Positions 8,631 through 17,026 of a stretch of DNA of 31,562 bases are shown piece after piece. Source of the stretch: Bacteroidales bacterium UBA4179. Lineage in GTDB: Bacteria > Bacteroidota > Bacteroidia > Bacteroidales > Dysgonomonadaceae. A program made the position numbers and the translations under genes. Location of the stretch: contig DFUT01000003.1 in assembly GCA_002381125.1 (NCBI GenBank), positions 10,273 through 41,834 of the forward strand. Direction: 5' to 3'. The notes beneath the pieces are model-generated. The model ran no database searches, was not told the origin of the DNA, and saw only the letters and a list, made by a program, of their open reading frames with translations. Within the stretch, counting starts at the first letter, position 1, and each line of letters opens with the position of its first letter.

Positions 8631-9908
8631 TTAGTTATCCAAAACTTTATTTATAATCAATCGTACAACCTCTATTTTTCGAGTCGAGGCTTTTAATATT
8701 TTAAAAGTAAATTTACCGATAACAATTGTTTCATATGTCTTCGGAAAACGCTGGGTATAATGTAATATCAATCCGGCAACAGTGGTATAATCTTCGGATT
8801 CGGGCAAATCCAATCCAAACATTTCGTTGAGTTGGTCAATTTCCATTCTCCCCGAAACCACATATTCATTTTCCTTTTCTTGTTTGGCAAATCGCGACTC
8901 CACATCGTATTCGTCTTCAATATCGCCAAATATTTCTTCTACCAAATCCTCTAATGTCACGATACCCGAAGTGCCGCCAAATTCATCCACTACAACAGCT
9001 ATATTCTTATGCTCCTGCATGAGCTCACTCATAAGCGTAGAGGCAAGCATGCTATCGGGGACAAAGGAAACAGAAGCTATTTTTTTTGTCCAATCGGGTG
9101 GGTTGTCAAACATTTCCCAAATATGAATATAACCAATAATGTTATCGATATTATCATCATATACCAAAATACGCGATAACCCTGTTTCAATAAATTTTTC
9201 CTTTAACGTATTTATATCGGTATCTCTACTTACCGCAACAATTTCGGCACGCGGTACCATACAATCCTTCACTTTGAGAGTAGAGAAATCGAGCGCATTA
9301 CGGAATATTTTCACCTCTGAATCCATATCCGTTTCATTGGGCATTTCTTCGATACTTTGCTTTACATACAAATCCAAATCGCTTCTGTCTAAAATTTTTT
9401 CATCAGATATAATGGTTTTGTATCCAAATATACCCAATAAAAAACGTGAAACTGCAGTAAAAAATTTAGTTATCGGGTAAAGCAATACACAAAAGAAAAA
9501 GATGGGAACAACTAAAATTTTTACCCAAATATCAGGATTCTTTTCGAAGAAAATTCGTGGGAAAAATTCACCTGTCAATAAAATAATAAGAGTGGAAATT
9601 AGGATTAGTATCAGATAATTAAGAAGAGGCAATCCACTAATATATCGGTCAAGTAAGGGTTGGAAAATCAATAAAGTAGAAAAAACGAACAAAATCAATG
9701 CAATGAGATTTCCTACCGATAAAACTGCCAGGAACTGACTTGGATGGCCATAAATGGTATTCAGTAAATAATTAAAGGGGCCTTTATTTTTTTTATCCAA
9801 AGCGTAACGGAGTTTATCGGATGAAACAAACGCCACTTCCATACCCGAAAAAAAAGCAGACACCGCTAGAAAAACAATCCACCAAACTATTGCCGTTGAT
9901 GAAATCAT
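8631..9908 (-). CDS. GldE/CorC-like CNNM-CBS membrane protein
   Basis: The 425-residue protein has a CNNM (DUF21) membrane domain in roughly the first 190 residues with several hydrophobic segments. A pair of CBS domains follows at about 205-335 (VKDCMVPRAEIVAVS ... VDEFGGTSGIVTLEDLVEEIFGDI, the latter the family hallmark). A C-terminal CorC/HlyC domain ends the protein (YTTVAGLIL at about 375). Relatives include Mg2+/Co2+ efflux-type CorC/CNNM transporters and Bacteroidetes GldE, which is needed with GldD for gliding in flavobacteria. No other gliding gene is in the window, so ion transport or envelope homeostasis is as likely. It begins 2 nt after lptC stops, so the two are almost certainly co-translated. 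Confidence 0.88.
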   Translation of the reverse strand: MISSTAIVWWIVFLAVSAFFSGMEVAFVSSDKLRYALDKKNKGPFNYLLNTIYGHPSQFLAVLSVGNLIALILFVFSTLLIFQPLLDRYISGLPLLNYLILILISTLIILLTGEFFPRIFFEKNPDIWVKILVVPIFFFCVLLYPITKFFTAVSRFLLGIFGYKTIISDEKILDRSDLDLYVKQSIEEMPNETDMDSEVKIFRNALDFSTLKVKDCMVPRAEIVAVSRDTDINTLKEKFIETGLSRILVYDDNIDNIIGYIHIWEMFDNPPDWTKKIASVSFVPDSMLASTLMSELMQEHKNIAVVVDEFGGTSGIVTLEDLVEEIFGDIEDEYDVESRFAKQEKENEYVVSGRMEIDQLNEMFGLDLPESEDYTTVAGLILHYTQRFPKTYETIVIGKFTFKILKASTRKIEVVRLIINKVLDN

Positions 9909-9910
9909 AA

Positions 9911-10555
9911 TTACTCCTCTACATTATTGTCATTGTTGTTCTGCAATGTATCGAGACCAACAGAATCTTCCTTTAAAGGAATACGTCCGTCATGCGGCAT
10001 AAATATCCTGTATTCCGTCATTTCCTGATTCGATTCAAATCCATATCCTTTCAATTCGGTTTCTCCTTTTAGGATTTCAATATACTTATCGGAGTAAATT
10101 CTTTGCTGGCGTTGATCCCAAAAAAGCTCGTCACTGAAGAATTTTTCACCCGCCATATTTTGCGCATTAACGTTACCTTTAAGTCTCCACAACTGTTTAT
10201 CGACATAGTTCCATGCAGTGTCGGCAAAAACAACGGCTTCAACATTGAACAAAGAATCAAAACGTTCAAGATAAATACCTTCCGGGAAAAACCAATACGA
10301 TTCTTTTCCCCCATCAAAAACTTGCCACTTCTTTGTTATCAATTTATAACGAGTAATTCCCGAATCAGAGATCAGTGTAATCACACTGTCAGTGGTCATC
10401 GTAGGGACTGAATCGGGATTAAATATGACATCAACCAGTTCCTCTGTCTTATTTTGGCATGATCCAATAAAAAGGAACATGGCAACTGCGAAGGTAACAG
10501 CTGCCGGATACAAAATTTTTCTTTCCCTTTTGTTCCTATCAAACAATGTCGTCAC
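9911..10555 (-). CDS. lptC: LPS export protein LptC, lipoprotein form
   Basis: LptC links the inner-membrane LptBFG extractor to the periplasmic bridge that carries lipopolysaccharide outward. The 214-residue protein has an N-terminal signal ending in the lipobox LFIGSC with C33 as lipid site. A repetitive beta-strand region follows, typical of the LptC fold (FNVEAVVFADTAWNYVDKQL; LKGNVNAQN; ETELKGYGFES). The start is a GTG at 10555 placed directly after an in-frame TGA; a TTG at 10546 is possible, and the ATG at 10480 would leave too short a signal. It lies 17 nt after the TPR gene and 2 nt before the gldE-like gene. Confidence 0.88.
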   Translation of the reverse strand: MTTLFDRNKRERKILYPAAVTFAVAMFLFIGSCQNKTEELVDVIFNPDSVPTMTTDSVITLISDSGITRYKLITKKWQVFDGGKESYWFFPEGIYLERFDSLFNVEAVVFADTAWNYVDKQLWRLKGNVNAQNMAGEKFFSDELFWDQRQQRIYSDKYIEILKGETELKGYGFESNQEMTEYRIFMPHDGRIPLKEDSVGLDTLQNNNDNNVEE

Positions 10556-10572
10556 TCAATCGAGCAAAAAAG

Positions 10573-11937
10573 TTATTTGAGTCTAACAACGGTATTTTCG
10601 CCAATCCAACCCGGAATATAAACGGTATCCCCTTCTTTAATACCCATCATAAATGCTGTTTCCGTGTCCATAAAATAAGCGGAATATTTATTGATCAACT
10701 CATTGGCTTCTGCTGCCACACTTGGATCAACAGCTTTGGCTTTTTGTAATTTATCTACCGCTGCACAATATACCAAACCGCGTTTTTCGGGTTCTTGAAA
10801 AATGTTCCCCGCAGAGGCAGCATACATTTGTGCAATAAGAATATAATTTTTACCGTTATTCGGATTATATTCCAACGATTTGTATGCTATTTGTCTAGCT
10901 CTTGAATAATTCCCCTGAGCACACAAAACGGCAGCTAAAGTATACAAATATTCGGATGCTTTGTCCTTATCCGGCTCCAATTTAGCTGCTTCTTCGTAAT
11001 ACTTGATTGCTGTATCATAATCTTTATTTTTCAAGCTCCGATTTGCCAATCCAATAGCCGCATCGGCCGATGGCTCGAGTTTATAAAGATATTCAGCTGC
11101 TGTAAAATAAATATCGGACTCAGTGCATCCTACCGTTTTCAAAGCAATAACTACTTCATTTAAAAATTCTTTGTTCGTTTTGTTTGGTTCAATCTTATCC
11201 GCATAGTATTGAGTAAGAGTCTCGCAATCACCTGCGCCACTGCTTATAAACCCTTGTACGATTCCATCCTTGACTGCAGCCAGATAATTGACGTTTTCTT
11301 CGTCATTTCTTGCCTTGGCATTTGCAATTGCTTGATCGAGAAATCCCGTAACCATGAAATAGTCTTGCAAATATTGATCTTTTTTAGCCTCATCTTTTAA
11401 AAATTCCGTCAAAGATGCTACCATAAAATAACCATAAGCGTCAGGAGGATCCATTTTATCTTTCATGTCGAGAATAGCTTCTTTCAACCATTCGTATATT
11501 ACTTTGGAATCGGCTTCATCACCCATCATTTCCATGTAATCGTAAGTTTTGTAGGCCAAAATGGTGCCTTTTGGATCATCGTTCCCAAAATATTTAAGTC
11601 GAGTGTCGTAAATTTCCATTACTTTATCCACTAAGGCTTTTTTCTTTGCCGGATCTGTTTCTTTGGCATGCAAAAATTTAAATATGCGAGGCCCGTAAAT
11701 ATAGATATTCTTACTCGATGCAGGGCAATTTTTATATACATATTCCCAGGGTTCCAATGCATCTTGGTACACCTCTGCTTTTGCAGCTGTCGACATAAGG
11801 CTTAAATTTATCAGACATTTCACACTATCTTCGCCATGTCCATATGGCGCATTGACAGGATCGTAACCTGCTTTTTGCGCCTTAACTCCCACCATTGTTG
11901 CTAAAACAAGAAAAGCGGATAATACTATTTTTTTCAT
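10573..11937 (-). CDS. Secreted TPR-repeat protein of unknown function
   Basis: The 454-residue protein has a clear signal peptide (MKKIVLSAFLVLATMVGVKA, cut before QKAG), so it acts in the periplasm or at the outer membrane. Tetratricopeptide repeats occupy about 285-375 (LANRSLKNKDYDTAIKYYEE, then LYTLAAVLCAQGNYSRARQI). TPRs are protein-protein docking helices. The N-terminal 280 residues are also helical but match no family I recognise with certainty. It sits between an OMP barrel gene and lptC, which suggests a scaffold role in outer-membrane assembly. That is inference from context only. Confidence 0.8.
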   Translation of the reverse strand: MKKIVLSAFLVLATMVGVKAQKAGYDPVNAPYGHGEDSVKCLINLSLMSTAAKAEVYQDALEPWEYVYKNCPASSKNIYIYGPRIFKFLHAKETDPAKKKALVDKVMEIYDTRLKYFGNDDPKGTILAYKTYDYMEMMGDEADSKVIYEWLKEAILDMKDKMDPPDAYGYFMVASLTEFLKDEAKKDQYLQDYFMVTGFLDQAIANAKARNDEENVNYLAAVKDGIVQGFISSGAGDCETLTQYYADKIEPNKTNKEFLNEVVIALKTVGCTESDIYFTAAEYLYKLEPSADAAIGLANRSLKNKDYDTAIKYYEEAAKLEPDKDKASEYLYTLAAVLCAQGNYSRARQIAYKSLEYNPNNGKNYILIAQMYAASAGNIFQEPEKRGLVYCAAVDKLQKAKAVDPSVAAEANELINKYSAYFMDTETAFMMGIKEGDTVYIPGWIGENTVVRLK

Positions 11938-12039
11938 TTTATCGATGTTTAAATTATATTTGATGTATTAGTCAGACAATTTGTTAAAATAAAAGTTTAA
12001 CATTCATCTTTATTATTTTTTCATGAAAAATCGTTCGAC

Positions 12040-13365
12040 TCACTCAAACTGACGTTTAAAAAACCAGAATTCATTGATATTCATATTTACCGTTATTTTA
12101 AACATTTCTTCCTTTATCATATAATCATTGTCGGGTTGAAGAAGCGAATAATCAAATCCGATATTCAACAAAGAAACCCTACCGGTATAGGTATCCCTAA
12201 AAGGCAAACCAAAACCAATGCTTACCCCATATTCCTTGAAGCCTCCTGTTCCTAGATTGGAATTATTTATAGGATCATACACATTTACATTATTGTATGA
12301 ATTGGCAAAAGAAAATCCGCCACGAAAACGTATTCTGCGGAAAAAATCGCGGCTCAGCGGATCAATCACGTACTCAGCTCCTGCTCCAATCCGATACCGA
12401 TTATTAAATCGCGTATCCTGATCCATCCCATCAAAAGCCGAAGGATATTCCATTCCTTCCCATTTCTGGAAAGTACCATCCGCTCCAACCAACCAATTCT
12501 GATTGGAATAGGTTGCACCCAATCCAAAAGAATGGGGAAAATGAAATACTTGCGAAGGAATCGTATCGCTTTTAAGGATTTGTTTTACATTTCCACCGGC
12601 ATCCAATAGCTGATCGTAAGAATAAATTGGCGATTTGGCGTTTATTTTCGGTGTATAAACCAATCCAATCGTAACCGACTGCATTCGATCGATAGGATAC
12701 GTGAGTTGAATTCCAAAATCATATTTGATATCGCGGATCGAAAATTTATCGGTAGCTATTCTTGCCAAAGTAGTATTGTCGATAGAAGGCAATTGTTTGT
12801 TGTGCTCGATATTTCCGAAAAAGTAAGCCACATTTACACCTAAAGACAAGTATTTAAAAGGCTCATAGGCTATTCCGCCGTAGATCTCACTTAATCCACC
12901 GGAACCACTATATATCTCACTATAAGCTATATCGGATAAGGATCGAGATTGACCAAATTTATACCCAACTTTCGAGTAAGGAAGCAATCCAATGCTGGCA
13001 CCTATTTTTCGCATAATAGGGAATTGGATTGCTATATAATCCAAGTTTCCGTTATAAAAATCTTGTTTGGACATCCCGTCATTATAGGTCGCGTAATGTC
13101 CCGAAACACCTATATCGAATATAAACGTAAGCGTATCGAGTTCTGAGTAGGAAGCCGGATTACCCGGATTAACCTGTTGACTTCTCCTTAATCCGTAACT
13201 GATGCCACCCATTGTTTCGGATGCTCCAATAGAGGGATCCGACAACAATCCGTAACCATATCTCCCATAAGGCGAATTAGAACCTACTTGCTGGGCAACA
13301 GCAACAAGAGTGACCGTAAATAAGACTACCGATAATAAAAAGAAACGTTTTCTTCTTTTTTTCAT
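12040..13365 (-). CDS. Putative outer-membrane beta-barrel protein, function unknown
   Basis: The 441-residue protein has a signal peptide (KRFFLLSVVLFTVTLVAVA, cut before QQVGS). The mature part begins with NSPYGRYGYGLLSDPSIGA and continues with alternating polar/apolar aromatic strands, for example LSLGVNVAYFFGN and VSIGFGLPFRDTYTGRVSL, ending in ...FFKRQFE. This is typical of FadL-like or PorV-like barrels in Bacteroidetes. No substrate can be assigned. It is the first gene of a same-strand run (barrel, TPR protein, LptC, GldE-like, PpiD-like) and has its own likely promoter. The 102-nt gap to the TPR gene contains no obvious terminator. Confidence 0.75.
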   Translation of the reverse strand: MKKRRKRFFLLSVVLFTVTLVAVAQQVGSNSPYGRYGYGLLSDPSIGASETMGGISYGLRRSQQVNPGNPASYSELDTLTFIFDIGVSGHYATYNDGMSKQDFYNGNLDYIAIQFPIMRKIGASIGLLPYSKVGYKFGQSRSLSDIAYSEIYSGSGGLSEIYGGIAYEPFKYLSLGVNVAYFFGNIEHNKQLPSIDNTTLARIATDKFSIRDIKYDFGIQLTYPIDRMQSVTIGLVYTPKINAKSPIYSYDQLLDAGGNVKQILKSDTIPSQVFHFPHSFGLGATYSNQNWLVGADGTFQKWEGMEYPSAFDGMDQDTRFNNRYRIGAGAEYVIDPLSRDFFRRIRFRGGFSFANSYNNVNVYDPINNSNLGTGGFKEYGVSIGFGLPFRDTYTGRVSLLNIGFDYSLLQPDNDYMIKEEMFKITVNMNINEFWFFKRQFE

Positions 13366-13427
13366 TCTGTTTCTATCTAATCGACAAACTTTAGTTCATT
13401 AACTTTCACAAGACTGATTTGAAATTG

Positions 13428-13458
13428 CAAAGATGACATATTTTTACATTGCAACCAA
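13428..13458 (-). promoter_or_regulatory. Promoter of the OMP-TPR-lptC gene run
   Basis: On the minus strand CATCTTTG (13435 to 13428) is a 7/8 match to TAnnTTTG, with TTG at 13458-13456, 20 nt upstream. Transcription would begin near 13421, leaving about 55 nt of leader before the ATG at 13365. Confidence 0.45.
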
Positions 13459-13607
13459 CAATTCGCTTCCCTTCTTCATGTTAAAAAGAATAAAGTTTGT
13501 TCTCTGCAAAATGCGCGAAAGTATAAAATTGCTTCATTTATACGTTGATTCACTTCTCTATATGCTACAAAGTAAACAAAAAAGATTTGGAAAATAAAGA
13601 AGGAACT

Positions 13608-14162
13608 TCATTTTGTTTTACCATATCCATTAAAAGACACAATTTCATTTATGGGTTTTCTCTTCTTTTCACGAAGAGGTTGAGTACTGTAACCGATAAC
13701 GATATCGAGCCAAACTCGTTTTGATTGGGGAATAGAGAGCAACTTTTTTATTTTCCCTTCGTCGAACCAACCTAAAATGCAGGAGCCCAATCCTTCTGCA
13801 TGAGCAGCCAGCACGGCATAAGCGGCCGCAATACCCAAATCGATTTGAGCATAATCTTTATTTTTAATCCATCCTCCTACTCCCGACATCAAATTTACTT
13901 TTTCTTCTACCAGTAAAATATGAACGGGCGCTTGCTTGGTAAAGTGGTTTATTCCCAACACCCGTGTAGAAGTAGCATCGGCAACTTTGTTTTTTAATTC
14001 CGGATCGTCAACCACAATCAAATGCCACGGCTGAGCATTGCACGCCGAAGGAGCCAATTGTACCGCCCTTATAATTCGGTCGATCTTCTCTTTTTCTACA
14101 GGCCTATTGGGATCAAATGCCCGATCGCTCTGTCGCGTTTTTACAAATTCAATAAAATCCAT
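13608..14162 (-). CDS. Nitroreductase family flavoprotein
   Basis: The 184-residue protein belongs to the FMN-dependent nitroreductase family. The N-terminal FMN phosphate motif is at residues 8-14 (TRQSDRA). The core is PSACNAQPWHLIVV at about 38-51, and the C-terminal half carries LGSCILGWF. Such enzymes use NAD(P)H to reduce nitro compounds, quinones or flavins. The true substrate is not evident. Its ATG follows the ribE stop with no gap (TAGATG), so translation is coupled to riboflavin synthase. The co-expression fits an enzyme that needs FMN. The short length places it among compact nitroreductases rather than the NfsA/B types. Confidence 0.9.
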   Translation of the reverse strand: MDFIEFVKTRQSDRAFDPNRPVEKEKIDRIIRAVQLAPSACNAQPWHLIVVDDPELKNKVADATSTRVLGINHFTKQAPVHILLVEEKVNLMSGVGGWIKNKDYAQIDLGIAAAYAVLAAHAEGLGSCILGWFDEGKIKKLLSIPQSKRVWLDIVIGYSTQPLREKKRKPINEIVSFNGYGKTK

Positions 14163-14768
14163 CTATTCGGTTAACCCCATTAATCGGCTGATATATTTGC
14201 CGATAATATCAAATTCGATATTTACGACTGTTCCTTTCTCAATCTGACAAAAATTGGTCACATCATGCGTATAAGGAATAATCGCTACCTTAAAGGTATT
14301 ATCGGTCGGTTCAACTACCGTCAGGCTCACACCATTAACCGTCACCGACCCTTTGTCGACCGTCAAATACCCTTTTTTGGCCATTTCTTTGTCAAATTCA
14401 TATTCAAAAGTGTAATACCAACTTCCGTCGGCTTCCGCAACTTCGGTACAAACGGCTGTTTGGTCAACATGTCCTTGAACGATATGCCCATCCAAACGAC
14501 CGTTCATCAGTATGCTGCGTTCCAAATTCACCTTATCGCCTACCTTCAATAAACCGAGATTAGAACGATCCAAGGTTTCCTTAACAGCCGTAACCGTATA
14601 GGTGTCTCCATCAATAGAAACAACCGTTAAACAAACACCATTGTGCGAGATGCTCTGATCGATTTTTAATTCATCTACAAAAGAGCATCTCAATGTAATA
14701 TGGAGATTCCCTTTCTCTTTATTTAAAGCCACAACAGTGGCTGCTTCTTCTATAATTCCCGAAAACAT
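14163..14768 (-). CDS. ribE: Riboflavin synthase alpha chain
   Basis: It dismutates two 6,7-dimethyl-8-ribityllumazine molecules to give riboflavin and a pyrimidine by-product, the last step of riboflavin synthesis. The 201-residue protein is an internal duplication of two lumazine-binding domains. Domain one starts MFSGIIEEAA and contains SHNGVCLTVV; domain two contains TVNGVSLTVV. It ends flush against the nitroreductase start. The 92-nt leader after the M13 peptidase gene has a small perfect hairpin (14825-14841, six base pairs) but no FMN riboswitch. Other rib genes are not in the window. Confidence 0.95.
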   Translation of the reverse strand: MFSGIIEEAATVVALNKEKGNLHITLRCSFVDELKIDQSISHNGVCLTVVSIDGDTYTVTAVKETLDRSNLGLLKVGDKVNLERSILMNGRLDGHIVQGHVDQTAVCTEVAEADGSWYYTFEYEFDKEMAKKGYLTVDKGSVTVNGVSLTVVEPTDNTFKVAIIPYTHDVTNFCQIEKGTVVNIEFDIIGKYISRLMGLTE

Positions 14769-14860
14769 AATTATTTAACTTTTTAAATCGTTCGAAAAAA
14801 ATTCATTTATTCGTCTTTAGAATTCGATTTACAAGAAATCGTCCAAATTATTTTTTGCTT

Positions 14861-16900
14861 TTACCAAATAGAAGCTCTCTTTTCTTTAGGAAGATACATG
14901 GGGTCAGTGGGTTGGATATCGAAAGCCTCATACCATGCATCGATATGCGGCAAAGCACCATTCACACGCCACTTACCAAGCGAATGAGGATCGAGCTTGG
15001 TTAAACGGAGAATTTCCTCATCACGAATATTGCCTGCCCAAAGTGTTGCATAAGAAAGGAAAAAACGCTGAGCCGGAGTAAAACCATCGATTTTTTCCTC
15101 CGATTTTGCTTGTGGTGTTTTCAAAAATGCATGATAAGCGATCTGAAGACCTCCATGATCGGCAATGTTTTCTCCCAACGTAAAAACTCCATTGGCATGA
15201 ACGGTATCCAAAACGACAATATTGTTGAAATAATCTATCAGCACACCTGCTCTTTCCTCAAAGCGTTTAGCATCATCTTCCGTCCACCACTCGTTCAAAT
15301 TCCCCTCCTTATCGTACTTGCGTCCTTGATCGTCAAAACCATGCGTCATTTCATGGCCAATGACAACCCCAATACCTCCATAGTTAATTGCGTCATCGCC
15401 CTTCATATAAAAGAAGGGAGGTTGCAAAATTCCTGCCGGAAAACATATTTCGTTGGACGAAGGGTTGTAATACGCATTCACGGTTTGAGGCGACATAAAC
15501 CATTTGCTTTTGTCTACCGGTTTACCGAGATCTTTAATCATATCGTTATATCCGAAATCGGAACAACGCATTATATTCGCCCAGTATGAATCGTCTTCGA
15601 TTTCGAGCGTCGAATAATCTTTCCATTTGTCGGGGTAACCGATTTTTACGGTAAAAGCGGCTAATTTTTCTTGCGCCTTGGCTTTTGTGGTTTCGCTCAT
15701 CCATTCCAAATCATCGATACGTTCACCCAATGATTTCATCAAGTTATCCACCAACCCCATCATACGCTCTTTTGCTTCGGGAGGAAAATATTTTTCAACA
15801 TATAACTGCCCGACCGCTTCGCCCAAAGCGCTATTCACCACATCGATGCTTCTTTTCCAACGAGGTTTGAGCTCTTTGCTGCCACTCATGACTTTTCCGT
15901 AAAATTCGAAATTGGCATTGACAAAATCATCGCTCAGATAAGCGGCAGCCGAATTAATCACTTTCCAACTCAAATATTGTCGGAGATTTTCAATGGGTTC
16001 CCGATCAATAATCGCAATCGATGTTTGAATAGGTTCAATCTGAGACACATTCAAACTGTCAATCCCATTCGCCCCCATTTGCTCGAAATAGTATTCCCAA
16101 TCAAAAGGGGCAACTTTGGTATTGAGCTCACTCACCATCAATTTATGGTAATTCAACTCGGGTATACGGCGCATCTCTTTTGTCACGTGTGACTTTGCCA
16201 GTTCGGTTTCGATTCTCATCACCGTTTCGGCAGCTTTTCGAGCATTTTCTTCAAAATAACCGGCATTGCGAAATTGGGTTCTCATCAGTTTTAAATATTC
16301 GTGACGAAGCATGTCGGAACGATCATCTTGCTCGAGATAAAAATCACGATCGCCCATACCCAAACCCGATTGTGAAAGATGCACGATATTCATCGCACTA
16401 TTCTTATCATCAGGACCCACGTAAAAACCGAAAAACGGATAGGAAGCATACTTGCTTACTTTTGCCATCAAACGGACAATCTCTTTTTTATCTTTGGCCG
16501 CAGCAATCTCGTCGAGAAACGGCTTTATTGGCGTTGCGCCGTCTGCATTCAGCTTTATGCTATCCATGCCTATCTTGTAAAGATCGCCCACCTTCTGAGC
16601 ATTTGAACCTTTTGGGTTTTGCCGTTTGCCGAGTTCATCAATCAGACGTTGAATTTGTTTCCGGTTTTCTTCAGCCAGTTTTTCGAAAGAACCGTAACGT
16701 GAATATTCAGGTGGAAGCGGATTCGCATCTTGCCAGCCACCCGTGGCATACCGATAAAAATCGGTTCCCGGAGCAACCGTAGTATCCAAATTGGCTATGT
16801 CTAGAGTAGAATGCATCTTATTGTTTGAAGACTTTTGTTGTAAACAACCGGTTGAAAAGGTCGCAAGCAATACAAGTGATAAAAAAGGGATACGGTTCAT
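14861..16900 (-). CDS. M13 family zinc metallopeptidase, lipoprotein (PepO/neprilysin-like)
   Basis: The 679-residue protein (from ATG at 16900) is a neprilysin-type endopeptidase. The zinc site is H516-E517-x-x-H520 in GHEMTHGFDD, with third ligand E577 and D581 in GENIADHGG. The conserved NAYY motif lies about 40 residues before the HExxH. A lipobox TFSTGC puts a lipidated cysteine at residue 19, so the mature enzyme is anchored facing the periplasm or exported to the surface. These enzymes cut oligopeptides, fitting peptide use by a fermenter. A longer frame starts at a TTG (16918), but the ATG gives a normal signal peptide and sits just after the promoter. Identity is secure. Confidence 0.93.
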   Translation of the reverse strand: MNRIPFLSLVLLATFSTGCLQQKSSNNKMHSTLDIANLDTTVAPGTDFYRYATGGWQDANPLPPEYSRYGSFEKLAEENRKQIQRLIDELGKRQNPKGSNAQKVGDLYKIGMDSIKLNADGATPIKPFLDEIAAAKDKKEIVRLMAKVSKYASYPFFGFYVGPDDKNSAMNIVHLSQSGLGMGDRDFYLEQDDRSDMLRHEYLKLMRTQFRNAGYFEENARKAAETVMRIETELAKSHVTKEMRRIPELNYHKLMVSELNTKVAPFDWEYYFEQMGANGIDSLNVSQIEPIQTSIAIIDREPIENLRQYLSWKVINSAAAYLSDDFVNANFEFYGKVMSGSKELKPRWKRSIDVVNSALGEAVGQLYVEKYFPPEAKERMMGLVDNLMKSLGERIDDLEWMSETTKAKAQEKLAAFTVKIGYPDKWKDYSTLEIEDDSYWANIMRCSDFGYNDMIKDLGKPVDKSKWFMSPQTVNAYYNPSSNEICFPAGILQPPFFYMKGDDAINYGGIGVVIGHEMTHGFDDQGRKYDKEGNLNEWWTEDDAKRFEERAGVLIDYFNNIVVLDTVHANGVFTLGENIADHGGLQIAYHAFLKTPQAKSEEKIDGFTPAQRFFLSYATLWAGNIRDEEILRLTKLDPHSLGKWRVNGALPHIDAWYEAFDIQPTDPMYLPKEKRASIW

Positions 16901-16929
16901 AATAAAAAATTGTTTCAAAATTGGATATG

Positions 16930-16961
16930 CAAAAATAACAACTTTATTCCACTATAATAAA
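16930..16961 (-). promoter_or_regulatory. Promoter of the M13 peptidase gene
   Basis: On the minus strand TATTTTTG (16937 to 16930) is a perfect TAnnTTTG box. A TTTA at 16961-16958, 20 nt upstream, is a 3/4 -33 match. The predicted start near 16923 leaves only about 20 nt of leader before the ATG at 16900. Confidence 0.55.
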
Positions 16962-17026
16962 ATTAAAATCGGGAGATCACATAAAACATACTTTCTTTAA
17001 TTTAAACTTAGTCCTTTATTATAGAA

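Noticed and set aside
13521..13543. AT-rich inverted repeat GTATAAA-N9-TTTATAC as terminator of the nitroreductase gene
   Set aside because: The stem has a single GC pair and no clean T-run follows on the minus strand; chance is likely in AT-rich DNA.
15110..16782. Long plus-strand open frames of 159 and 200 codons opposite the M13 peptidase gene
   Set aside because: They lie antisense to a clearly conserved enzyme, have no family resemblance, and show low-complexity shadow composition.
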